Made by a program: the position numbers and the translations under genes
NCBI RefSeq assembly: GCF_003226555.1
Contig: NZ_QKQS01000038.1
Coordinates: 1-64,000 of the forward strand
Direction of reading: 5' to 3'
Source: Rhodopseudomonas palustris
Lineage (GTDB): Bacteria > Pseudomonadota > Alphaproteobacteria > Rhizobiales > Xanthobacteraceae
Length of the DNA: 64,000 nucleotides
Part shown: piece after piece, positions 16,539-25,403 of the stretch
How the letters are laid out: each line of letters begins with the position of its first letter
How positions within the stretch are numbered: position 1 is the first letter of the stretch
The notes under the pieces: generated by a model
Told to the model about the DNA's origin: nothing
What the model saw: the letters and a program-made list of their open reading frames with translations, nothing else
Databases searched by the model: none

Positions 16539-18860
16539 TTAGAAGTCCACGCTCATATTGGCCAGGAAGGTTCGAGGAGCCCCCTGCACAAGGTAGTTCG
16601 CTCCAGGATATCCGCCGACCGAGGCCCAATAGGATTCGTTGGCCACGTTGAGCACGCGGAAACGATAGGTGACGCGCGTCTTGTTCCAGGCCGTGGCATA
16701 GCGCAAACCCAGATCCAGACGCGTCCAGCCGTCGACCTGATAGATGTTCGCCGTGTCGGTGTATTGTTTGCCGGTGTGGATCAGCCGGCCGTCGACGGTC
16801 ATGCCGGGGATGAAGGGCAGATCCCATTCCGCGCCCAGATTGCCCTGAAACCGCGGCACGCCAACGGCGTAGTTGCCATTGGTGAGTCCATCTTGCGTGT
16901 TCTGCAGCTTGGGATCGATGCCGGTGACACCGCCGAGCAGCCGCACTCCCTTCACCGGCTCGCCGTAGAACGACAGTTCGACGCCCCGGTTTCGTTGCTC
17001 TCCAGCCGCCTGATAGATCTGGTTTTCGACGATCGCCTGCTGCTGGGTGATCGAGAACAGGCTGAGCGTCGCGCCGAAATTGCCGCCGTCGAACTTGGCG
17101 CCGACCTCGTACTGCTTGCTGACATAGGGACTGAGCGCCTCACCGGCGTTCCGAATGACCTGCCCACCGCTGGTCGCCGGTGCGATTCCGCCGCGCTGAA
17201 GCGCCTCGGCATAGTTGGCGAAAAGCGACACACCGCGGAGGGGCTTCACCACAAACCCGACTACCGGTGTGACCGCCGACCCCTCGGCAGCCGATCCGAG
17301 CGCCCCTGTATTATAGTCGAACGTGTCCTGGGATACTTTCTGGTAGCGACCGCCGAGCGTCAGCAGGACGCTCTCGCTTAGAAACGACATCGTGTCGGCG
17401 ACGGCGAAGCTCGACGTGCGCGTCTTCTCCGTCGTCAAAGGATCGGCGAGAATGCCGCCCAGAAGGTAGTTCGCCGCGGGAGGCGCGACACTGATGGGAT
17501 TGTAGAGCGTGCCCGCTGCAAACCCCGCGAAATTGGAGAACGCATACGCGTTCTTGGAATCGAGCGTGGTTCCGGCCGCCGACACGACCACGCGATGCCC
17601 CACCGGGCCGGTATCGAAGGTGGCTCGCACACCGGCATCACCCGAGAAGGCCGTGTCTTTTCGAACGTTGTCGAACCGATAGGCGCTCAAGGTGCCGGTC
17701 GACGTCGCCTTCGGATTTGCGAGGACATTGTCTTCGTCGCCGAACCGGAAGCCAGCCGAAGCCCACGCCGTAACCGATTCGGTGAGGTCGACCTCGCCGC
17801 GGGTGACGAAGAACAGATTGCGATCCTTCGCGTATGTCCACGGCTGCGCATAGTTCTGGTCGGCCTTCGGCGGACTGGGCGGCGCGCCAGTCAGTCCGAC
17901 CTGCGGCCGCGGGCTGTCGAGCCGATGATCCTGATAGCCGAGATCAGCGCTGAAACGCGCATTCTCGCCGTTGTAGTCGACGTCGAGCGATGCGGCGCCG
18001 AGCCTTCGATCCTGGCCGTCGACCGCCGTCTCTCCGGTCCGCCCGATCGCACCGACACGAACGCCCCATTCTTTGAAATCGCCAAACCGGCGCGCCACGT
18101 CGATGGTGCTGACGACCTGACCCGAGCTCTCGTAGCCCACGGTGAGGCTGTTCCGGTCGTACAACGGGGCCCGCTTCGGCACGAGATTGACCGAACCGCC
18201 GACGCCGCTGTTGCCGGGTGCCGCGCCGTTGACGAAGGCGCTGACGCCGCGCAGGATTTCGACCCGTTCGACCATCGGCGCTGCGACGAACTGGCGAGGC
18301 ACGATGCCGTACAGGCCGTTGAGGGCAAGATCATCGCCGTAGAGCGGAAAGCCGCGGATGATGTAGAGCTCGGCGAAATTGCCGAATCCTTGCGCGACAC
18401 GCACCGTCGGATCGTTGAGCAGCACGTCACCGACGCTGGTGGCCTGCTGATTCCTGATCAGTTCGGATGTGTACGAGACGCCGCTGAACGGTGAGTTCGC
18501 GTAGGCGAGATTGCCGAGAAGACCGACTCGGCCGCCGATCGCCACCTGCCCGCCGGCGTAAGCGGGCGGCGGATCGCCAATCGTGTGCGTGGTCCCGACC
18601 GTGGCGGCCTGTCTGGCCGCCGGAGGCCGTTCGGCGGATTGTCGGGGCACAACGCGGCCGGCGCGCTTTGGCGCTGCCGACCGCGTGCGAACAGTCGTGG
18701 CGCGTTCGCGCTGTCGAGGCGGGTCGACAGAAACCGGCGGCAGCGTGGTCGACGGTGCCGTCTGCGCTCGGCTGAGAGAGGGGACGCTGCAGAACCAAAG
18801 CGACGCGATGGTGGTCGCTGCGCCGAGAAGCACGTATCGTCGATGGTTGATGATGATCAT
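16539..18860 (-). CDS. TonB-dependent siderophore receptor
   Basis: A 773-residue outer-membrane receptor of the ferrichrome/pyoverdine class. A signal peptide (to about residue 32) is followed by an unusually long, basic, Pro/Arg-rich linker (VSVDPPRQRERATTVRTRSA and onward), the plug domain (TSELIRNQQATSVGDVLLN ... IIRGFPL ... VERVEILRGVSAFVNG) and a 22-strand barrel ending in Phe (NMSVDF), as the Bam machinery requires. No N-terminal signalling (STN) domain is evident. I chose the ATG at MIIINHRRY because GGGGGA lies four bases upstream. It should import a ferric siderophore with TonB energy. Iron control is likely, but no classical Fur box was seen; a TAGAT-TCT-ATCTA dyad lies upstream. 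Confidence 0.92.
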   Translation of the reverse strand: MIIINHRRYVLLGAATTIASLWFCSVPSLSRAQTAPSTTLPPVSVDPPRQRERATTVRTRSAAPKRAGRVVPRQSAERPPAARQAATVGTTHTIGDPPPAYAGGQVAIGGRVGLLGNLAYANSPFSGVSYTSELIRNQQATSVGDVLLNDPTVRVAQGFGNFAELYIIRGFPLYGDDLALNGLYGIVPRQFVAAPMVERVEILRGVSAFVNGAAPGNSGVGGSVNLVPKRAPLYDRNSLTVGYESSGQVVSTIDVARRFGDFKEWGVRVGAIGRTGETAVDGQDRRLGAASLDVDYNGENARFSADLGYQDHRLDSPRPQVGLTGAPPSPPKADQNYAQPWTYAKDRNLFFVTRGEVDLTESVTAWASAGFRFGDEDNVLANPKATSTGTLSAYRFDNVRKDTAFSGDAGVRATFDTGPVGHRVVVSAAGTTLDSKNAYAFSNFAGFAAGTLYNPISVAPPAANYLLGGILADPLTTEKTRTSSFAVADTMSFLSESVLLTLGGRYQKVSQDTFDYNTGALGSAAEGSAVTPVVGFVVKPLRGVSLFANYAEALQRGGIAPATSGGQVIRNAGEALSPYVSKQYEVGAKFDGGNFGATLSLFSITQQQAIVENQIYQAAGEQRNRGVELSFYGEPVKGVRLLGGVTGIDPKLQNTQDGLTNGNYAVGVPRFQGNLGAEWDLPFIPGMTVDGRLIHTGKQYTDTANIYQVDGWTRLDLGLRYATAWNKTRVTYRFRVLNVANESYWASVGGYPGANYLVQGAPRTFLANMSVDF

Positions 18861-18924
18861 AGGGTCCCCCGATATCGCCATTGTGGCTAGATAACGGGGG
18901 CGGTTCCGGCAATAAGGCGACGGC

Positions 18925-18937
18925 TAGATTCTATCTA
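18925..18937 (-). promoter_or_regulatory. Short dyad upstream of the TonB receptor
   Basis: The perfect inverted repeat TAGAT-TCT-ATCTA lies about 65 bp before the TonB-receptor start, in the 102-bp gap after the ferredoxin reductase gene. A second TAGATA occurs at about 18889. It may be an operator or part of a promoter. It does not match the Fur or Irr consensus as I know them. Confidence 0.35.
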
Positions 18938-18962
18938 ATCGCACTGAGGGTGCGGCACCGAA

Positions 18963-20180
18963 CTACGCCACCGCCTTCTTCAGGTCGAAGCTGAGATCGG
19001 CGGCCTGGTCCGGCGTCACCGACTTGTCGAGCGGCAGGATCTTGCGGCCGAAGACGTGATCGGCGGCGCGGTTGACGGACTCGATGCCGATCAGCTTGCC
19101 GGCCTTGTAGCAGAACGCCGAGAACGACCGCTCGGCGACGCTGCCGCGGATCACTACCTGATCGAAGCCTGCCGTCAGGCCGACGATCTGCAGCTTGTCG
19201 TCGGCTTGGTCCGACCAGAACCACGGATAGCCGTCATACGGCTTGGTGTCGCCGGTCAGACGCGCGGCCACGCAGCGCGCCTGGTCGGTGGCGTTCTGCA
19301 CCGACTCCACCCGCATCGTCTCGCCGAACCGCACGCTTTCGAACAGCGCGCAATCGCCGATCGCCGAGATGTTCGGGTCGCTGGTGAGAAGCTGCTGGTC
19401 GACGATGATGCCGGCCGCCGTCGGCAGCCCCGCAGCAGCGGCGATCTCGACGTTCGGCAGCACACCGACGCCGACCACGACGAGATCGCAGGGCAGCGTC
19501 TGGCCGTCGCTGAGCGCGACGCCGGTGACGCGGTCGCCATCGGCTTCGATCTCGGTGGCGCGGACGCCGTAATGCAGGCGGATGCCGGCTGCGCTGTGGC
19601 GGTCGTGGAAGTAGCTGGAGATCTCCGGCGTCACCGCACGCGCCATCACCCGCGGCGCCAGCTCGACGACGTCGACCTCGAGCCCCTTGGCCCGTGCGGT
19701 GGCGGCGAATTCGAGACCGATGAAGCCGGCGCCGATCACCACGACGTGCTTCTTGTCCGGCATCCGCTGCCGCAGCACCTCGCTCTCGTCGAGCGTGCGC
19801 AAGTACAGCACATCCGGCAGCGAGGCGTTGGGCACGTCGAGCATCCGGTTACGCGCGCCGGTGGCGAGCACGAGGTGGCCGTAGTCGATCGCGGTGCCGG
19901 AGGCGAGCAGCAGCTTGCGGCTCTCACGGTCGATCGACACCATCCGGTCGGAAATCAACTCGATCGCCTGATCCTGGAAGAACTTCTCCGGGCGAAACAT
20001 CAGCGAGTTCGGATCGCCGCCGCTCTTCAAGTAAGCCTTCGACAGCGGCGGGCGCTGATACGGCAGGTGCTTTTCGTCGTTGATCAGCGCGATACGCCCG
20101 GCGTATTTCGCCTGGCGCAGCGATACGGCGACCTGAAATCCGGCGTGTCCGGCTCCAGCAATCAAGACCGTGTCGTTCAT
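18963..20180 (-). CDS. puR: NAD(P)/FAD ferredoxin reductase, palustrisredoxin reductase (PuR)-like
   Basis: A 405-residue reductase of the putidaredoxin-reductase type. The FAD-binding start is VLIAGAGHAGFQVAVSLR and the NADH-binding Rossmann motif is VVVIGAGFIGLEFAATARAKG; the second flavin-binding motif is ISAIGDCALFE. The sequence reads nearly identically to what I recall of Rhodopseudomonas palustris PuR, which passes electrons from NADH to the [2Fe-2S] ferredoxin palustrisredoxin and on to P450s of the CYP199 type. No ferredoxin or CYP199-type gene adjoins it here; the nearest P450 is about 6.4 kb away. The start MNDTVLIAG was chosen by family agreement. Confidence 0.88.
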   Translation of the reverse strand: MNDTVLIAGAGHAGFQVAVSLRQAKYAGRIALINDEKHLPYQRPPLSKAYLKSGGDPNSLMFRPEKFFQDQAIELISDRMVSIDRESRKLLLASGTAIDYGHLVLATGARNRMLDVPNASLPDVLYLRTLDESEVLRQRMPDKKHVVVIGAGFIGLEFAATARAKGLEVDVVELAPRVMARAVTPEISSYFHDRHSAAGIRLHYGVRATEIEADGDRVTGVALSDGQTLPCDLVVVGVGVLPNVEIAAAAGLPTAAGIIVDQQLLTSDPNISAIGDCALFESVRFGETMRVESVQNATDQARCVAARLTGDTKPYDGYPWFWSDQADDKLQIVGLTAGFDQVVIRGSVAERSFSAFCYKAGKLIGIESVNRAADHVFGRKILPLDKSVTPDQAADLSFDLKKAVA

Positions 20181-20300
20181 CGTTGAGCTCGTTGAGTTGG
20201 GATCGGCGCGGCGGACGCGCGGAAGGTGGGGATCGACCCAGCCTGTAGCATACTCGGCCACCACAGGTCAGCAGGTTTGCCGGGCGGCTACCCGACCGCG

Positions 20301-21797
20301 TCAGTAGATCGGCGGACGCTGATCGAGGATCGGCCCTTTCGGCTCCGACAGCATGTCGAGCGGCACCGCATCGACGAGCAGCGGTCCACGCGAGCGGGTG
20401 ACCGCGCCGACCCGCTCGATCTTGGCGAAAGCGGCCTGCAGATCCGGCCGCGCCGCGGCGTTCTCGACGCCTACCACCAGCAGCGGACCGGCGAGTTGCT
20501 CAGGAGTTGGCGCCGGGGCCGCGAGCCAGCGGAACCGTTCACCGCGCTGAACCACGCAGGTACCCGGCGGCAGATAGAATTCCAGCCAGCCGGTGGTGCC
20601 GTAATCGTCGGTCAGCACGCAGCTGGCGCCGATCCGCCGCCGCACCTGATCGATCTCCGCCACCATCTGCGGGACGCCGACGCCGACTGACCGCACCGTG
20701 GCGTCGCGACGATAGCCGGTCAGCGCGCCGGTATTGACCTGGACGACGACCAGCGCGAACAGCACCGCGCCGGTCGACACCGCCCAGCGCCGGCACACCG
20801 TGACGACACGCGCGAGGCCGGGCTTCCAATGCGGATAGGCGGCCCCAACGGCAGCGGCGAGCGCAAACGCCGGATACAGCGGGCTCAGCCAGTTCGCCTC
20901 GACCCGGTCGTGCAGCGCCTGCCAGGCGAAATACAGCGCGATCGTCCACACCGTGGCGGCGACCAGAACGCGCGAGGCCGCAGGTCCCGTGCTCCGCTTG
21001 CCGAGCGCGATCAGGCCCATCACCCCGAGCACGAACACGAACGGCGTCGCCAGCACGAACTGGGTCGGGATCAGCTCGGCGAGGAAATGCGGCTCGAACC
21101 CGCCGAGCTTGGCGCGGCCGAACTGTTTGACGAAGGAAATCCAATCGTGCTGCGCATTCCAGATCACCACCGGCGAGAACAGCGCGAACGCGATCACGCC
21201 GCCGAGATACGGCCAGGGCGACAGCAGCCAGCGCCGCATCGAGGGCACCCACAACAGCCAGATCAGGATCGCCGGGCCGAAGAACAGCGCGGTGTATTTC
21301 GACAGCAGCGCCAGCCCGACCGCGACGCCGACCGCGAGCCACCACACGCCCCTGCCCGTCGCAGCGACTTGCGCCAGCGCCAGCAGCACGAAGCTGGATG
21401 CCACCAGCAGCGGCGCATCGGGGGTGACGATGGTAGTGCCGGCCGACACCATCATGGTGGCGTTGAGCAGCAGGGTCGCGGTGGCGGCGATGCCTTCGTC
21501 GTCGAACAATAGAATAGCGGCGCGCCACACCGCCCAGCTCATCGGCAGCGCCAGCAGGATCGACACCACCCTGACGCCGAACTCGGTATCGCCGGCGATC
21601 AGCGTGCCGAGCTTGATCACCACCGCCACCATCGGTGGGTGGTCGAAATAGCTGAGCGCGAGATTCTTCGACCAGGTCCAGTAATACGCCTCGTCGAAGG
21701 TCAGCGGCGTCACCGCCGCGGCGACCAGCCGAAGCGCGACCAGCCCGACGACGATCAGGATCGTGGCGACGGGAGGCCGCCGTATCGCGTCGCTCAT
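20301..21797 (-). CDS. PMT-family (GT-C, ArnT/PMT_2-like) membrane glycosyltransferase
   Basis: A 498-residue polytopic membrane protein. The N-terminal loop LTFDEAYYWTWSKNLALSYF with the catalytic DE pair and the following FDHPPMVAVVIKLG is typical of dolichyl-phosphate-mannose protein mannosyltransferase/ArnT-like GT-C enzymes, which take a sugar from a polyprenyl-phosphate donor. About ten membrane helices precede a soluble C-terminal domain. Its ATG overlaps the stop of the upstream GT2-GtrA gene (ATGA), so the two are co-translated. The pair probably loads a sugar onto a polyprenyl carrier and then transfers it to a periplasmic acceptor such as lipid A, a hopanoid or a glycan. The acceptor is unknown. 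Confidence 0.85.
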   Translation of the reverse strand: MSDAIRRPPVATILIVVGLVALRLVAAAVTPLTFDEAYYWTWSKNLALSYFDHPPMVAVVIKLGTLIAGDTEFGVRVVSILLALPMSWAVWRAAILLFDDEGIAATATLLLNATMMVSAGTTIVTPDAPLLVASSFVLLALAQVAATGRGVWWLAVGVAVGLALLSKYTALFFGPAILIWLLWVPSMRRWLLSPWPYLGGVIAFALFSPVVIWNAQHDWISFVKQFGRAKLGGFEPHFLAELIPTQFVLATPFVFVLGVMGLIALGKRSTGPAASRVLVAATVWTIALYFAWQALHDRVEANWLSPLYPAFALAAAVGAAYPHWKPGLARVVTVCRRWAVSTGAVLFALVVVQVNTGALTGYRRDATVRSVGVGVPQMVAEIDQVRRRIGASCVLTDDYGTTGWLEFYLPPGTCVVQRGERFRWLAAPAPTPEQLAGPLLVVGVENAAARPDLQAAFAKIERVGAVTRSRGPLLVDAVPLDMLSEPKGPILDQRPPIY

Positions 21798-22930
21798 CGC
21801 TTGCGCCAGACGAACAGGCCGGACATCGCGTAGTTCCACACCACGCCCATCAGCGCACCGGCCGCCCCCGCCAGCCACCAGGTGATGTGTTCGTTGTAGA
21901 CCGCGAAGGCGACGCCGACATTGGCGAGCAGACCGACGCCACACACCAGATAGAACAGCAGCAGGCCGCGCAGAATCGCGAAGCCTTTGAGGCGCTGGTC
22001 GCGATAGGTCAGGAAATTGTTGAGAATGAAGTTGCTGGTCATTGCCACCAGCGCGGCGGCGCCCTGCGCCTCTGCGAACGGTTGTTCGAACAGCTTCAGC
22101 ACCACGAACAGCGTGGCGAAGTGCACCACGACGCCGGTGGAGCCGACCAACGCGAACAGGATGAAGCGCAGCGACAGCACGTCGTGGCTGAACTTCGCCA
22201 GCACCAGTCCAAGGAAGTCCAGCGCCACCATCGAATCCAGCTTGCTCTCGCCGTGCAGCCGCGAGCCGAAGGTGAACGGCACTTCGACGATCCGCAGGCT
22301 GCCGCGCGCGGTCGCGATCACGTCGAGCAAGATCTTGAAGCCCTGGGTCGAAAGCTGCGGTGCGAGCTGCTCGAAGCGGTCGCGGCGGATCATGAAGAAG
22401 CCGCTCATCGGGTCCGCGACCTCGATCTTCAGCACCTTCTGCGCGACCCGGGTGGCGATGCTGCTGATCCCGGCGCGCTGCTTGTTGAAGCTGTCGGCGC
22501 TGCCGCCTTCGACGTAGCGGCTGCCGATCACGAGATCGGCAGCGTTGCTCTCCAGCAGCGACAGCATCTTGGCAAGCTGGGTCTCGTCGTGCTGCAGGTC
22601 GGCGTCCATCACCGCGGCGAACGGCGCGCCGGACGCAAGAATACCTTCGATGCAGGCGCCCGACAGACCGCGCCGGCCAATTCTGCGAATGCAGCGCACG
22701 CGGGAATCGCGCTGCGCCATGTCGCGAACAACCTGCCAGGTGCCGTCGGGAGAATTGTCGTCGACGAAGACGACCTCCCACGCCACGCCAGCGAGCGCCG
22801 CCTCCAATTTATGGAACAGCAGCTCGACATTATCACGTTCATTGAAGGTCGGGACGACCACCGAGAGCTGCAGCGGAACCGCGGCAGGCTGGGCACGGGT
22901 CGCAACCGCGGCTGGACTGGCATCGATCAT
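21794..22930 (-). CDS. Polyprenyl-phosphate glycosyltransferase (GT2) fused to a GtrA-like domain
   Basis: A 378-residue protein. The first 240 residues are a DPM1-type GT2 catalytic domain (LSVVVPTFNERDNVELLF, then VFVDDNSPDGTW, with the DxD-type MDADLQHDE). The C-terminal 120 residues form a four-helix GtrA/PF04138 membrane domain (FALVGSTGVVVHFATLFVV... LNNFLTYRDQRLKG). Such proteins make polyprenyl-phosphate-sugar and help move it across the membrane, supplying GT-C enzymes like the one encoded next. The ATG giving MIDASPAAVAT was chosen because upstream sequence is not family-like. Confidence 0.9.
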   Translation of the reverse strand: MIDASPAAVATRAQPAAVPLQLSVVVPTFNERDNVELLFHKLEAALAGVAWEVVFVDDNSPDGTWQVVRDMAQRDSRVRCIRRIGRRGLSGACIEGILASGAPFAAVMDADLQHDETQLAKMLSLLESNAADLVIGSRYVEGGSADSFNKQRAGISSIATRVAQKVLKIEVADPMSGFFMIRRDRFEQLAPQLSTQGFKILLDVIATARGSLRIVEVPFTFGSRLHGESKLDSMVALDFLGLVLAKFSHDVLSLRFILFALVGSTGVVVHFATLFVVLKLFEQPFAEAQGAAALVAMTSNFILNNFLTYRDQRLKGFAILRGLLLFYLVCGVGLLANVGVAFAVYNEHITWWLAGAAGALMGVVWNYAMSGLFVWRKR

Positions 22931-23181
22931 TGCGCCATGCGTATAGCCGCCGCCCCCGACCCTGCCAAGGCGAGCGCGGCCCGAATCCGTCCAGAAATGT
23001 AGGGAAATCGGGTGGCGTGAGGCCCCCAAAAAGGTCAACGACCACGAACAACAGGTGCGCGTACATCCGGCGCTCCCTACTATTCAGTGGTCGTCTCGGC
23101 GTCGCACGCTCCATCTCGGAGCATCGACGTCGCCGTTGCAACCAAGATAGGAACGGGACACGGCATTCGCAAGGGGGAGAT

Positions 23182-23988
23182 ATGAAGAAAGCGCAGGCGG
23201 GCAATATCCGGATCGGGATAGGCGGCTGGACCTACGAGCCGTGGCGCGGGGTGTTCTATCCGGACAAGCTGCCGCAACGGCGCGAACTGGAATACGCCGC
23301 CTCGAAGCTGACCTCGATCGAGATCAACGGAACGTTCTATGGCTCGCAGAAGCCGGAGAGCTTTCGCAAATGGGCGAGCGAGGTGCCGGCGGACTTCGTG
23401 TTCTCGCTCAAAGGGCCGCGGTTCGCGACCAACCGCAAGATCCTGGCGGAAGCCGGCGACAGCATCGAACGGTTCTATCATTCCGGCGTGCTCGAACTCG
23501 GCGACCGGCTCGGCCCGGTCCTGTGGCAGTTCGCGCCGACCAAGAAGTTCGACGAAGCCGACTTCGGCAAATTTCTCGAACTGTTGCCGCGTGAACTCGA
23601 CGGCCGCAAGCTGCGGCATGTCGTCGAAGTCAGGCATGACAGTTTCAAGACGCCGGCCTTCATCGCGCTGCTGCGCGAGCACGCCATTCCGGTCGTGTAC
23701 TCCGAACACGCGATCTATCCGGAGATCGCCGATGTGACCGGAGACTTCGTCTATGCGCGGCTGCAGAAGGGCAAGGACGACATCGCTACCGGCTATCCGG
23801 CAAAGGCGCTGTCGGCATGGGCGCGGCGGCTGCAGCTTTGGGCGGGCGGCGGCGAACCGGACGATCTGCCGAAGGTCGATCCGGCACCTGAGAAATCGCG
23901 AAAGCGGGATGTGTTCGCCTATGTGATTCATGAAGGCAAGGTACGCGCCCCCGCCGCCGCGATGGAGCTGATCAAACTCGTCGGCTAA
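23182..23988 (+). CDS. DUF72-family protein
   Basis: A 268-residue TIM-barrel-like DUF72 (YecE-type) protein. The recognisable stretches are IRIGIGGWTYEPWRGVFYP, LTSIEINGTFYGSQKPESFR and FVFSLKGPRFATNRK. Family members are widespread and of unknown function. A strong ribosome site (GGGGGAGA) sits seven bases before the ATG and fixes the start. The gene is divergent from the GT2-GtrA gene across about 250 bp and stands alone. Confidence 0.88.
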   Translation: MKKAQAGNIRIGIGGWTYEPWRGVFYPDKLPQRRELEYAASKLTSIEINGTFYGSQKPESFRKWASEVPADFVFSLKGPRFATNRKILAEAGDSIERFYHSGVLELGDRLGPVLWQFAPTKKFDEADFGKFLELLPRELDGRKLRHVVEVRHDSFKTPAFIALLREHAIPVVYSEHAIYPEIADVTGDFVYARLQKGKDDIATGYPAKALSAWARRLQLWAGGGEPDDLPKVDPAPEKSRKRDVFAYVIHEGKVRAPAAAMELIKLVG

Positions 23989-24098
23989 ACTGCGGCAAAC
24001 ACGGCCAAGTGAGCGGTCGTGACGCGCGACATTGCGTCACCGCAAAGCCTTGCGGCCAATCAATGGGATGATCGTGCGCGCCCCATAGGCTCGGGCGC

Positions 24099-24389
24099 AT
24101 GTACTACCTCAACAAAAGGGTCCGGTTTCGGATGGACAAAATCGACTTCATGAACGGGCAGATCAAGGCCCTGCTCAACTTCGCCAATGCGCTGATCAAG
24201 TCGCATCCCTCGCCGACGATCCTGCGCCACCATTTCGAAACCAAGGCTCGCGCCGCGCCGAACGCTCCGCAGGGGCTGTCGCTGTCCGAGGCCTATATCG
24301 ACGGTATGGCCGATATCAATCGTCAGCTCGCCGTCGAACTCGAACACGCGATCACGCGCCGCGATCAGCACGAACCGCAGCCTGATTAA
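24099..24389 (+). CDS. Small hypothetical protein
   Basis: A 96-residue soluble protein with no recognised domain. The N-terminal RFRMDKIDFMNGQIKALLNF and the later LSEAYIDGMADINRQLAVEL are probably helical. Codon use looks like that of a normal gene here, which supports reality, but neither candidate ATG (24099 or 24132) has a convincing ribosome site. It lies about 110 bp after the DUF72 gene on the same strand. Confidence 0.6.
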   Translation: MYYLNKRVRFRMDKIDFMNGQIKALLNFANALIKSHPSPTILRHHFETKARAAPNAPQGLSLSEAYIDGMADINRQLAVELEHAITRRDQHEPQPD

Positions 24390-24467
24390 TTCCAAGCACC
24401 GTCCCGGCTGGACAACCTCGACAACCGTGAGTTATATGTATATATAATTCTCTTAAAAGTTGTTGCG

Positions 24468-25391
24468 TTGGGTGGCCGGACGGTGCGTTGCGTTGGGTGG
24501 ATCGGCGCGTTGAGCCTGATCGCGATCTTGGTCGCAGACCCCGACGGCGCCCAATCCCAGACATTCGAGCCCACCCTTGATGGTGAGGCTTCCGAAGAGC
24601 TGCCGTCGCCTGCCGCACTGACTGCACCGCTCGGCTCACCGGCCGCGGACGCGACCTGGTTCGACCCAACCGACGACGACGGACTGTGGGGCGATCTTCC
24701 CGACGGAAACGATCTTGCCGATCTGGCCGTGATCCAAACCGGCCGCCCAAGCGCGGCAGAGGCAACGAACCACGCGCTGCTTTTCGGCGGCCAGGACGTC
24801 TGGCGCAACGGGGTCTCGCTCTATGGCGGGGCCGAATGGTCCGGCATCGGGCCGGCCGAGAACGGATGGGTGATCCGTCTGCAGGCCTCGGAAGCTCTCG
24901 AACGCTATCAGACCACGCGCTTCGTCTATGTCAGCGACATCTCCCGCGCCTCCGTGCTGGCAGGCTGGCGGTTCAAGGTCGGTCAGTTCGAGCTGAAGAT
25001 CCTCGCCGGTCCTGATCTCGAACATCGCACCTCGACCCCGGACATCCGCGACAGACGCTGGCGCGGCAGTCATGGCGGCCTGCGGATCGCGATAGAGGGC
25101 TGGGCCGAGCCGACGCCGGAGACGATGCTGACCTATTCGTTCTACGCGACCACCGTGGCGAGCAGCTACGGCACGCGCATCGCCGCAGGACGGCGAGCGC
25201 TCGACATGTTCTGGTGGGGGCCGGAAATGTCCGGCTCGGCCGACGAGTTCAGTCGACAGACCCGGATCGGACTGCATCTCAGCGGCCTGCGGATCGCCGC
25301 GCTGGAATGGTCAGCTGCCGCCGGCTACGTCCGCGACAGCTTTGGCAGAGGCGGTGTCTATATGCGGATGGGGGCTCAGCTCCGGCCGTAG
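24468..25391 (+). CDS. BcsS-like exported beta-barrel protein (cellulose biosynthesis family)
   Basis: A 307-residue exported protein. A signal peptide (about residues 1-30) and a Pro/Asp-rich linker with an acidic patch (FDPTDDDGLWGDLPDGND) are followed by a region of alternating beta strands beginning HALLFGGQDVWRNGVSLYGG and ending in GGVYMRMGAQLRP. The 'FGG.DV..NG...YGG' start is the pattern I associate with the BcsS family of Rhizobiales cellulose clusters. No bcsA, B or C lies here, so this would be an orphan. The upstream 40 bases are very AT-rich (TATATGTATATATAAT), a likely promoter. The gene starts with GTG or TTG-type codons near 24468; the exact start is uncertain. Confidence 0.6.
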   Translation: MGGRTVRCVGWIGALSLIAILVADPDGAQSQTFEPTLDGEASEELPSPAALTAPLGSPAADATWFDPTDDDGLWGDLPDGNDLADLAVIQTGRPSAAEATNHALLFGGQDVWRNGVSLYGGAEWSGIGPAENGWVIRLQASEALERYQTTRFVYVSDISRASVLAGWRFKVGQFELKILAGPDLEHRTSTPDIRDRRWRGSHGGLRIAIEGWAEPTPETMLTYSFYATTVASSYGTRIAAGRRALDMFWWGPEMSGSADEFSRQTRIGLHLSGLRIAALEWSAAAGYVRDSFGRGGVYMRMGAQLRP

Positions 25392-25403
25392 CGAAGCGCA
25401 TTG

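Noticed and set aside
21798-22781. N-terminal extension of the PMT glycosyltransferase frame by 328 codons
   Set aside because: The extension overlaps the GT2-GtrA gene in another frame and is Arg-rich nonsense; family sequence begins at the ATG in the ATGA overlap.
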